From Molossus alvarezi (lineage: Eukaryota; Chordata; Mammalia; Chiroptera; Molossidae): DNA of 64,000 nt. The notes under the pieces are model-generated. The model made no database searches. It was not told the DNA's origin and worked only from the letters and a program-made list of their open reading frames with translations. The stretch lies in contig CM073885.1 in the NCBI GenBank assembly GCA_037176705.1, forward strand, positions 215,400,290 through 215,464,289, given 5' to 3'. Within the stretch, counting starts at the first letter, position 1. The number at the start of each line of letters is the position of its first letter. Position numbers and translations under genes: made by a program. Shown one piece after another: positions 43,644 through 52,251 of this stretch.

Positions 43644-45106
43644 ATTTTTTAAAATTAATTAATTAATTAATTTTTGTTACAGATGTTTCTCCTTTTCCCC
43701 CCCAAAGATACCTCCCTCTCCCAACCTCCCCACCCTGTCTCCAGCTTTGTTGCCTATGTCCATTGTTCATGCACACATGCATATAAGTTCTGTGGTTTAT
43801 CTCTCCCCCACCACCCCCTCTTCTGGGGATTGTCAGTCTGTACCCCACTTCCATGTCTCTGGGACTACCCTATTCCTCAGACTGTTATGTTCATTATATT
43901 CCACAAATAAGTGAGATCATGTGATATTTGACTTTCTCTGCTTGGCTTGTTTCGCTTGGGATAATACTCTCCAAGTCCCTCCATGTCTTCTCAAAGGATA
44001 AGAGATCTTTCTTTCTTACAGCTGCATAGCACTCCATTTTGTATATGTATCACAGCTTTTTTATCCATTTGTCTACTGATGGACATTTGGGCTGTTTCCA
44101 GATCTTAGCTATTGTAAATAGTGCTGCTATGAACATGGGGGTACATATATTCTTTCTGATTGGTGTTTCAGGCTTCTTAGGGTATATTCCTAGAAGTGGG
44201 ATCACTGGGTCAAATGGAAGTTCAATTGTTAATTTTTTGAGGTAACACCATATTGTTTTCCATAGTGGCTGTACAAGTCTGCATTCCTACCAGCAGTGTA
44301 CTAGAGTCCCCTTTTCTCCACAACCTCGGCAACACTTGTTTATGTTTTGTTGATGGCGGCTACTCTGACAGGTGTAAGGTGATACCTCATTGCTGTTTTA
44401 ATTTGCATCTCTCTGATAATTAGTGATGTTTAGCATTTCTTCATATGTCTCTTAGCCATTTGTATGTCCTGTTTGGAGAGGTGTCTATTTAGTTTCTCTG
44501 CCCATTTTTTAATTGGGTTCTTTCTCTTCCTTTTGTTGAACTGTATGAGCACTCTATATATATTGGAAATTAACCCCATTACCAGATTTCAGGTTATACT
44601 ACAAAGCCACTGTAATCAAAACAGCCCGGTACTGGCACAACAACAGGCAGATAGATCAATGGAACAGAATAGAGAACCCAGAAATGGACCCAAGACAATA
44701 TGCTCAATTAATATTTGACCAAGGTGGCAAGAGCATACAGTGGAGTAAAGACAGCCTCTTTAATAAATAGTGTTGGGAAAATTGGACAGCTATATGCAAA
44801 AAAATGAAACTAGACCATTAACTTACACCATACACAAGAATAAACTCAAAATGGATAAAAGACTTAAATGTGACTCATGCATCCATAAAAATCCTAGAAA
44901 AAATGTAAGCAACAAAATTTCAGACATCATATGCAGCAGAATTTTTAAGGCAACAGAAACAAAGGAGAAAATGAACACATGGGACTACATCAAACTCAAA
45001 AGCTTCTGCACAACAAAAGAAACAACCACCAAAATGGAAAGGCAACCCACTCTATGGGAGAGCATAATTGCCAATAATACATCAGATAAGGGGTTAATTT
45101 TTAATT
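43644..45106 (-). mobile_element. L1 LINE with 5' inversion (twin priming)
   Basis: The right-hand segment of the L1 (44577-45103) is in + orientation, and the left-hand segment (43655-44576), with the 3' UTR, is in minus orientation. Both are bounded by a single target duplication, TCAGCTTCACCT, at 43632-43643 and 45107-45118. The two segments meet at the same place in ORF2 (GGGGTTAATTT in both, at 45090-45100 and, complemented, near 44566-44577). This is the signature of an L1 inserted by twin priming. An AATTAATTAATTAATT-like tail lies at the 3' UTR end. Confidence 0.93.
44577..45103 (+). pseudogene. Inverted ORF2 segment of the twin-primed L1
   Basis: This encodes the part of ORF2 just after the reverse transcriptase thumb. 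[24 protein letters not shown] sequence starts it (44598-44660), followed by [20 protein letters not shown] (about 44988-45045). The frame is stopped in places. It continues, by homology, into the oppositely oriented segment at its left. Confidence 0.8.
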
Positions 45107-45210
45107 TCAGCTTCACCTTTTAAATGTAGTCCAGTTTGAAAATATAGCACTGCCCTGTGATTTAGTGTAATATCAATAATGATAGAATAATAATAAAAAA
45201 AATAGTGCCT

Positions 45211-45445
45211 AGCCCTGGCCGGTTTGGCTCAGCGGTTAGAGCGTCGGCCTGCGGTCCAGAGAGACCCAGGTTCGGTTCCCACTAAGGGCACGTACCTCGG
45301 TTGCAGTTTGTCCCCTGCCCTGGTTGGTCGTGGGGGTAGCAGCCACTTGATGTGTCCCTTTCACATCGATGTCTCTCTCTCTGTTCCTCTCTCTACCTCC
45401 CACTCTACCTGAACAAAAAATAGAAAGGTGTCCTCAGGTGAGGAT
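45211..45445 (+). mobile_element. VES SINE (type A), best-preserved sense copy
   Basis: Head AGCCCTGGCCGGTTTGGCTC, intact tRNA-like promoter boxes, CACGTACCTCGGTTGCAGTT, TTGATGTGTCCCTTTCACAT, a CT-rich tract, and the tail GTCCTCAGGTGAGGATAAAA. The 16-base target duplication AAAAAAAATAGTGCCT (45195-45210 and 45446-45461) is perfect. Its intact CpGs indicate youth. It can serve as the in-window reference for the type A SINEs. Confidence 0.96.
45225..45279 (+). promoter_or_regulatory. SINE internal Pol III promoter (A and B boxes)
   Basis: TGGCTCAGCGG at 45225-45235 fits the tRNA A box and GGTTCGGTTCC at 45269-45279 fits the B box (consensus GGTTCGANTCC, with G in place of A). Spacing of about 33 bases is right for a Pol III type 2 promoter. 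No canonical tRNA cloverleaf with CCA-accepting stem is formed, so it is a SINE promoter rather than a tRNA gene. Confidence 0.75.
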
Positions 45446-45649
45446 AAAAAAAATAGTGCCTTTACAAAGTGTTGGGGGGCAGTTTGAGGGAAATCATATT
45501 TCTACCTGTATGTGTAATTCCCAACCACATTCCTTGCTCCAAGAATGGGAGAAACTTGGTAAGTGGGTCCCAAGGAGATGAGAGAAAGAGCTGAGGTTTG
45601 GCTTCATGAGTGTGGGAGGACGTTTCAGGCTATGTGCTTTGTACCTGAT

Positions 45650-45845
45650 AAGAGTGTAGGTTTTACAATCTAAAAGCTGCTTTCACTTCCTAACTTTGCC
45701 GCGGGATAGCTGTGACCTTTGAGAAATTATTCAGCCTCTCTGAGTTTCCTAATTTGTACAATGTGGAGGATAATTTCTACCTTTTAAAGTTGCTTTGGGC
45801 AGGTCATGTGCATAAAATGTTTGCCATGTTGCTTGACACATGTAA
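45650..45845 (+). repeat. MIR SINE (ancient)
   Basis: AGAGTGTAGGTTTTACAATC, CACTTCCTAACTTTGCCGC, GATAGCTGTGACCTTTGAGA, CAGCCTCTCTGAGTTTCC and TACAATGTGGAGGATAATTT occur in MIR order on the + strand. Confidence 0.7.
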
Positions 45846-45861
45846 CTACATTTGGAACAAG

Positions 45862-46547
45862 GGAAGGCTACCTATGGGGAGAAAAATTCCTACCTACTTT
45901 AGGAAAATCAACCTTTCTTAAGAATAATTATCAACTCCGATAGGAAGTCGTACACTTTTGTAACACGGGAGTATTACAAAGCACTATTGGGGTTGAGAAT
46001 CTTGTTAATGACATTGAGTGGTTGCACAAGCAAGAAATGAGGACTGTTGCCCACACATCAATGAACTTCACCCCTCATCAGTTGTGTGTGGCTGCAGACT
46101 TTATTCCTTGTGCTTGATCTTATCTCACTTGGATGCCATCCAAGAGCACACTTAAATAAAAGTCCAACTGTCACATCTTGCTGTTAGCTGAGCAAGTGTA
46201 GGGTAAATACTATTAAGGTTAAATGTATTACACTAACCTCAGTTGAATGAGCGACAGGAAGACCAAGAAACACTCAGTGCAAGCAAAGGAACAGCCAATT
46301 TTGAAAGCCAAAAATAGAACCTTCTAAACTTAGACCTGGGTTTACTTTGGGGTGTTGGGCTTTCTTACCTGAAATCACAAGAGAAAAACTGTTGAAAGCT
46401 GTTACTTCATTTGGGGCCTGTTTATTACCTGTAATTATTCTCTCTATTTTAGATTATGGTTCAGGTTAGTTATATTCCTTTCTTCCTCCTTTTCCTTTTT
46501 CATTCTCATCACTAATTATTTACTGAGGATGTGTTAAGACCTAAAAG
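45862..46547. other. Unique sequence, no feature seen
   Basis: No recognised repeat or gene in this block. Confidence 0.5.
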
Positions 46548-46561
46548 TTAAGTTTAATTTT

Positions 46562-46810
46562 TTTTTGTTACTCTTCACCCAAGAATATTTTTCTATTGAT
46601 TTTTTTAGAGAGAGTGGAAGGGAGTGAGGGAGTGGGTAAGGGGGAGAGAGAAACATCTATGTGAGAGAGACACATGGACCCTTACGTGCCCTGATTGGGG
46701 TGGGGATGGAACCTCTAGCTTAGGTACATGCCCTTGACCAGGAATGGATCCCATGATCTTCCAGTGCCCAGGCTAACACTCTAACCACTGACCCACACCA
46801 GCCAGGACAA
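46562..46810 (-). mobile_element. VES SINE (type A, old and diverged)
   Basis: Minus-strand SINE: TTTTTTTGTTACTCTTCACCC, GA/GGGA-rich tract, ACATCTATGTGAGAGAGACA, AGCTTAGGTACATGCCCTTG, and the head CTGACCCACACCAGCCAGGAC. Target duplication TAAGTTTAATTTT at 46549-46561 and TAAGCTTAATTTT at 46812-46824, one mismatch. The right copy was later hit by the next SINE. Confidence 0.85.
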
Positions 46811-46824
46811 TTAAGCTTAATTTT

Positions 46825-47047
46825 TTTTTTAAATTTTCTTTCCTTTATTGATTTTACAGAGAGAGGAAGGGAGAAGGAGAGAGAGACAGAAACATTGATG
46901 AGAGAGAACTTCAACTGGCTGCCTCCTGCATGCCCCCCCCACTGGGGATTTGGCCCACAACCTGGGCATGTGTCCTGACTGGGAATTGAACCAACAACCT
47001 CTTGGTGCATGGGTCGACGCTCAACCACTGAGCCACACCAGCCAGAC
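46825..47047 (-). mobile_element. VES-type SINE (type B) in the target repeat of its neighbour
   Basis: Minus-strand SINE with CTTTATTGATTTTACAGAGAG, GA-rich tract, AACTGGCTGCCTCCTGCATG, TTTGGCCCACAACCTGGGCA, TGACTGGGAATTGAACC, and the head CTGAGCCACACCAGCCAGAC. A perfect 13-base duplication TAAGCTTAATTTT (46812-46824 and 47048-47060) bounds it. The left copy is also the target repeat of the SINE at 46562, so this copy inserted second. Confidence 0.93.
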
Positions 47048-47165
47048 TAAGCTTAATTTTAAGAGAACCAAAAATGTAAGACATGACTCCTGCCCTCCAT
47101 AGCTGTTTGGGCTGGTTAGTTACATATAGAGGGGACACAATAGCCATAGTAGAAAGGTAGTTTTT

Positions 47166-47405
47166 TTTTTATCCTCACCCGAGGACATTTTTCCATTTTT
47201 TTATTCAGATAGAGAGGGAGAGAAAGAGAGGAAGAGAGAGAGAAACAACGATGTGAAAAGGACACATCGAGTGGCTGCCACCTGCATGACCAACCAGGGC
47301 CAGGGACAAACTGCAACTGAAGTACATGCCCTTAGCAGGAATTGAACCCAGGTCTCTCTGGACCGCAGGCCGACGCTCTAACTGCTGAGCCAAACCAGCC
47401 AGGGC
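47166..47405 (-). mobile_element. VES SINE (type A)
   Basis: Minus-strand SINE: T-run, ATCCTCACCCGAGGACATTT, GA-rich tract, CGATGTGAAAAGGACACATC, GGACAAACTGCAACTGAAGT, GAATTGAACCCAGGTCTCTC, and the head GAGCCAAACCAGCCAGGGC. Perfect 14-base duplication GAAAGGTAGTTTTT at 47152-47165 and 47406-47419. It is the third minus-strand SINE within 900 bases. Confidence 0.95.
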
Positions 47406-47419
47406 GAAAGGTAGTTTTT

Positions 47420-48389
47420 GATGATGAATGTCAGAGGAATGTCTATGTAAAATATTCTGTGTTGACAGTTTAGTAAAAGTATAAATTGAGCCTTTAGCTC
47501 CCTCCATCCCTAATAGGTGAAACATTTTATTTACCTTCAATTTTTCCAGATGACAGCTGGGCTGCTGCCTTGCTCTACCTTTTCTATAGGCAGTAAAATT
47601 CCAAGGTATCATCTGGAATTTGGGAGCCATGCTCCATTAACACTAATGAATGACTCATGGTTAAGTCTTCATGGCTCAGGCTGAAGATCTTTCTGTAGGT
47701 ATTGGTTCACGTTTCACTTCTGTGGGCATCACACCAGCCTACACTAAAATTGCTTGCATCATTTAACCTGTAAGGGTGTCTAACAAACCTATGATTTATG
47801 GTTTGGATATTAGTCTAGGATATTATTGAAAATTTTCTGGTTTCTTGGCTACAGTTTCACATTCAGGCCAAATACATTAATATATTTCCAGCTCCTCATT
47901 GTTTCCTGTAGGACTTGAGTCAAGATACTTTATATGTGGAATAATACAGCTTTAAAATTATTGTTCTAACAATAGTGGAATCATGTAAATTTACTTCTGA
48001 GAGCTAGAGGTTTAGGTTAAACATCCATGACAATTGAATTGCCAGAATGTATAATTTTGTCATTGTATTGATTTGTAAAATAACTTTCAGATTCATAGGC
48101 AGGTGGGTGAGCAATTTTTTAGAATACTGTCATGAAAAGCCCAAGGGACTGAAAAAATTATATTTCTATTTTCTACATAACTCTGAATAGTTGTTTATAT
48201 CCATTGTGTCTACTTTGATTGCAAATTTAATGTCAGGAAACATTGTTGAGATGTAAAATTCAAGGTTAATAAGATGGTGTTCTGTTGTATAATTTAGTCA
48301 TGAGTCACAGCTTGAGGTCTCATGAGTCCAGCACTAATGAGTCTCCTCCAGATTTTCCTCTCACGCCACAAGATTCTGAATCTCTGAAC
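47420..48389. other. Unique sequence, no feature seen
   Basis: AT-rich unique sequence; no recognised repeat or gene. Confidence 0.5.
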
Positions 48390-48414
48390 TGCTGTGTGTG
48401 TTTGTGTGCATGTA

Positions 48415-48505
<91 letters not shown>
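48390..48505 (+). repeat. Compound (TG)n(AG)n microsatellite
   Basis: Imperfect TG-rich start, pure TG from about 48420 to 48453, then about 26 AG dinucleotides to 48505. The same TG-to-AG layout recurs at 55496-55564. The overlapping open frames on both strands are repeat artefacts. Confidence 0.97.
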
Positions 48506-48507
<2 letters not shown>

Positions 48508-49379
48508 TTCTTTGTGCCTGTGTGTTTGCCCTTTTGTTTGGGGAACTGGTCCTTGCCAGCATGTTCCTAACAAATCGAATCCCTGTTGCAGTCTGGCTGC
48601 TAGATTGAGAGCCATTAATAATTGGCCATTTGTAGCTGTCATAATGATTCTGGGGATTTTCCAGATGGCCTTTCCCTTTTTCATGAGAGGGGCTAAGAGT
48701 TATACTATTCTCTTTGATGGGGTTTTAATCATGCAGACGTTGCTCATACCCCTTGACCCACAGTAGGGAAAGGGCTTGGTTGGTTCATTTCTGGTCTGGG
48801 GACAGGCCCATGTCTTGTTTTCCCCAGGACAGGTTCACATGCCTAATAGGGTTTTGACTTTCTGAGAAAGGGACGGGCTTCAGGGGGTGGGGTGGGTAAG
48901 AGTAAGGTGTATTAGGATGAAGATGGTAGAAGTAATGTGGTGTTGCAAGTGTACATTTGAAAAGAAAAAAAAAAAAGAAATAAGTAAACCTGTTGTTAAA
49001 GGAACAGAAAGTAGGAAGATGAGAGCATTATGTTTCCTTTGGGCCTAATTGCAGGCCAGACAATACAAGTTTAAATTAGGGACAAATGGTAGTTTTATAG
49101 CAAATAATTTTCTCACCTATAGCTTTGTTCCCCTTCTTGTCCCAACCATGAACCCAAGAGAAAAAATGGAATGGAATTTTCTGTGAAGTTTTATAGTTAA
49201 TGTTATCTGAGCAGCGTGATGTGGTGGAGTGGGCACAGTGATAGTGGGAAATGTTTTCCTGTGGAACTAATGAATATTCCAGCATCAAGCTTCCTTCTGC
49301 CTCAGTCCTTGTAGTTGGGTTGCCCTTTGACTAAAATCCTGTTCTCTCTGCTTCACAGAAATCTCTGTATTAACATGAC
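48506..49379. other. Unique sequence, no feature seen
   Basis: Contains an A-run (48965-48976); otherwise no recognised repeat or gene. Confidence 0.45.
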
Positions 49380-49632
49380 CTTCTTACATACTTTCCCTGA
49401 CCTGCTCAACTGAACTAAGTTGTCACCTCCCTGCCCTGTGATATCCTCAGTCTGGCTCCTCACTCTGCTCTCTTCTTCCTCATGGCACCCATCGTCCCTG
49501 GGTAACTGCTTAATGTCTGCCTCTCTCATCAGAAAGTCAGCTCCAGGAGACCAGGGACTGTGCCTCTTACTGCTTTACCTTCAGGGTCTAGTATCGGTAG
49601 AGATTCAAAAAATATTTATTGAACTAAAGTCT
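49380..49632 (+). repeat. L2 LINE 3' end (ancient)
   Basis: CTTTCCCTGACCTGCTCAACT, AAAGTCAGCTCCAGGAGACC, AGGGACTGTGCCTCTTACTG and AAAAATATTTATTGAACTAAA occur in the order of the 3' end of LINE2. The last part is the usual 'AATATTTGTTGAATGAA' terminus in diverged form. Confidence 0.65.
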
Positions 49633-49865
49633 TCATTTCTGACCTTAGGTTCTGCATACAGAACCCGAGCCTCTAGGAAAACATAGCTCTGCTACGCTTG
49701 CTGCATTGTCACAGATGCCCTACTCCAAGGGGTGCAACTTTTTCACATTTCTGAAATTAGGATACACATTAAATATACATTTAATTAGACAGTGGTTACC
49801 ACCCATCAAAGCTGCTACTAATTTGATGTACATCTTACAGTGAAATGTACCTTAGAATCAAGGAC

Positions 49866-50309
49866 ATTGTGGTAGACAGAATGGCTCCCCAAAGATGTCC
49901 ATGTCTTTATCCTCAAAATCTGTGAATATGTTACCTTACATGGCAGAAGGGACTTTGCATATGTGATTCAATTAAGGATTTTATAGTGGAGAGATTGTCT
50001 TGGATTATTCAGGTTGGGCCAAGGTCATCACAAGGGTCTTTATAAGAGGAAGGTAGGAAGGTTAGAGTTGGAAAGGAAGATCTGATGGTGCAAGCAGAAA
50101 TTGGAGTGATGTAGGGCTACAAACCAAGGAATGTGGGCCTCTGGTAGCTGGAAAAGGCAAGGAAATGAATTTCCCCTAGAGCTGCCAGAGGGGCATAATT
50201 CTGCCATTTTAGATTTCCACCTCCAGAACTATAAGAGAATAAATATGCATTGTTTTAAGTCACTAAATTTGTGTTGACTGCCCATCAGCTATAGAAAACT
50301 AATATAGAA
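49866..50309 (+). mobile_element. MLT1-type solo LTR (ERVL-MaLR)
   Basis: A solo long terminal repeat about 440 bases long: GTGGTAGACAGAATGGCTCC, AAAGATGTCCATGTCTTTAT, TGTGAATATGTTACCTTACA, GGGACTTTGCATATGTGATT, ATAAGAGGAAGGTAGGAAGG, AGCTGGAAAAGGCAAGGAAA, ACCTCCAGAACTATAAGAGA, and an AATAAATATGCATTGTTTTAA polyadenylation region. No internal retroviral genes follow. It is an ancient eutherian insertion. Confidence 0.82.
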
Positions 50310-51069
50310 ATTTTATTAGAGGCCACAACATGTATTACATTCAGGAATTTTTAAATGTCCAGTTTCATAATCTTCTTGGCATTGCTAAGGTATGTCATTG
50401 ACTGTCTTTCTGGGACAAAATGTCATTGGTATTTCAGGATCTAGACAGGGTATAGTTGTGGAGTCTTCTGATGTCATTTTGAAGATATTGTCAGTGCCCC
50501 ACCCATATTCCCTTGACCTATTCCAGAGGTCACCTGCAGATAGTTCCTATATTAGAGTAACCAGTCATTTCAGTTTGCCCAAGACTTGGGGAGTTCTGAG
50601 GATGCAAAACTTTTAATGCTAAGACCAAGAAATTATTGGGCAAGCTGGGTTGGGTTGTTCACTCTACCTATCCATGGGGATTTTACCTTCATATAATGAG
50701 GACATTCTCTAGCCATAGGCACCTCCTCATCTTATATACATAGTAGAAGTTAACACTGCAGAGGCATCTCTTAACCAATGAGGGATGAGAGTTGGTGGGT
50801 ATGTGTCCAGATTCCCTGCCTCTCAGTGGAAATGTTCTGAAGCATGTTTCATGCAATCTCCCAGAGGGTCCCCTCCAGGATTGAGCTCTAATTATCTATA
50901 GCACCCACTAGTGACTCTGTTATTGGCTTTTCTTGTTACATTGTCTTCAACCCTTACCAAGCTTCCTGGATTACTTCCTAAATAAATGTTTTTACAAAAA
51001 CCCAGTCCTTGCCTTAGGGTCTGTTTTTGGATGAGCCCAAACAAGGACATCACCCTAGGCTTAAGAGTC
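50310..51069. other. Unique sequence, no feature seen
   Basis: No recognised repeat or gene in this block. Confidence 0.45.
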
Positions 51070-51400
51070 TTATGTAATGAAGTCCAAAATCCTTCACATG
51101 GCCCCAAATGTCTGGACCCTGTCTTCCCCACTAGCTTTATTCTTGCTCTCTTCTCTTTCTCACCAACTAACATCCAACCACACCAGCCATTATTCAGAAT
51201 CCAGTCTGCTCCAGATTTTTTTCTCACCTAGGTCATTTGCACTTGTTCCTCTTGCCTGAGTGTGCCAAAGTCATGTTCATCCTTTAGGCCCCCACTCAAA
51301 TCTCACTTCATCATGGAGGTTCCCATGGCTCACCTGCACTTTTCCTTTGTGACACTTACTACAAATGAAATAAGTTAATTATTTTATTGGAGGATGATTA
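51070..51400 (+). repeat. L2 LINE fragment (ancient)
   Basis: TCCAAAATCCTTCACATGGCC, TCATTTGCACTTGTTCCTCT, TGCCTGAGTGTGCCAAAG, TCCTTTAGGCCCCCACTCAA and ATCTCACTTCATCATGGAGG follow the LINE2 3' ORF/UTR order on the + strand (typical 'GCCTTTGCACTTGCTGTTCC' and 'CTCAAATGTCACCTCCTC' regions). Confidence 0.7.
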
Positions 51401-51599
51401 TCTCTTTATATGTGGGTCTTGAAAAGAACTTGAACCTACTAGTATCATATGGTATTGATATAAAGTAAGGTTTATGGGAAAATAACAGGCAGAAGGGTCA
51501 GAGTTGTCATCTGGCCAGCTAGTTGAGATGCATGCTAGCCTAGGCACAGCTGGAAAAATTGTGGAAAGTTCTCCCAGAGAAGAATTCTGCTATGTACCA

Positions 51600-51718
51600 C
51601 TATATCTATCTATCTATATATCTATCTCTATCTCTATCTCTATCTCTATACACATATATACATATATACATATATACATATATATATATTTATTTATTTA
51701 TTTATTTATTTGTTGTTG
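51600..51718 (+). repeat. Compound (TATC)n/(ATCTCT)n/(ATAC)n/(TTTA)n microsatellite
   Basis: CTAT units, then CTATCT/CTATCTCT units, then ATACATAT units, then (TTTA)n to about 51710 and (GTT)n. It abuts the T-rich tail side of the SINE at 51731 and may have grown from it. Confidence 0.95.
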
Positions 51719-51730
51719 TTCTTTGTTTTT

Positions 51731-51939
51731 TAATCCTCACCTGAGGATATTTTTATATTTTTCTTCAGACAGAGTGGGAGGGAGGGAGAGAGAGAGAAAC
51801 ATTGATGTGAGAGGGACACATTGACTGGTTGCCTCCTGCACAACTCCTACCAGGACCAGGGACAAACTGCAACTGAGGTACATGTCCTTGACCAAAATCA
51901 AACCCACAAATCTAAGCTCTAAGCAAAACCAGCCAGGGC
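51731..51939 (-). mobile_element. VES SINE (type A)
   Basis: Minus-strand SINE: AATCCTCACCTGAGGATATT, TTCAGACAGAGTGGGAGG, ACATTGATGTGAGAGGGACA, ATTGACTGGTTGCCTCCTGC, GGACAAACTGCAACTGAGGT, and the head AAGCAAAACCAGCCAGGGC. About 15 bases of the tRNA-like part (between AATCTAAGCTCT and AAGCAAAACC) are lost compared with other copies. Confidence 0.9.
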
Positions 51940-52251
51940 CCACTATATATATTGATAAGGTAACTGTGAGGAGGCAGGGGACATCTAGTCAACCAATGAG
52001 AGTAGAAGCTTCCTGGACAGAGAGATAGTCTTATTAGGCCAGAGCTTAGCTAGATGTTATTATTCAGTTTTTAAATAGAAAGTACCATCAGTCAAAGAAC
52101 TGAGTCCAGACTTTCAACATATGTATATTTATTTATAAGTTTGTACATCTACTACTGTCAAGCTAAATGTCAAAGAGTAGGGAAAATTATTTCCTTTTTG
52201 AGATAATCATAAACAAAAATAAAAATTGGCAGACTTTTAAAACTAAAAAAT
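51940..52251. other. Unique sequence, no feature seen
   Basis: AT-rich sequence between a SINE and a HAL1; nothing recognised. Confidence 0.5.

Noticed and set aside
45211..45290. tRNA gene call on the SINE head
   Set aside because: A and B boxes are present but no proper acceptor stem closes, and the sequence continues into a SINE body with poly-A and target duplication.
49866..50309. A full endogenous retrovirus
   Set aside because: Only LTR-like sequence is seen at 49866 and at 63070; no gag, pol or env-like frames adjoin either, so both are called solo LTRs.
51504..51824. 106-codon + frame with Ile/Ser/Tyr repeats
   Set aside because: It reads through the TATC/ATAC microsatellite into the SINE at 51731.
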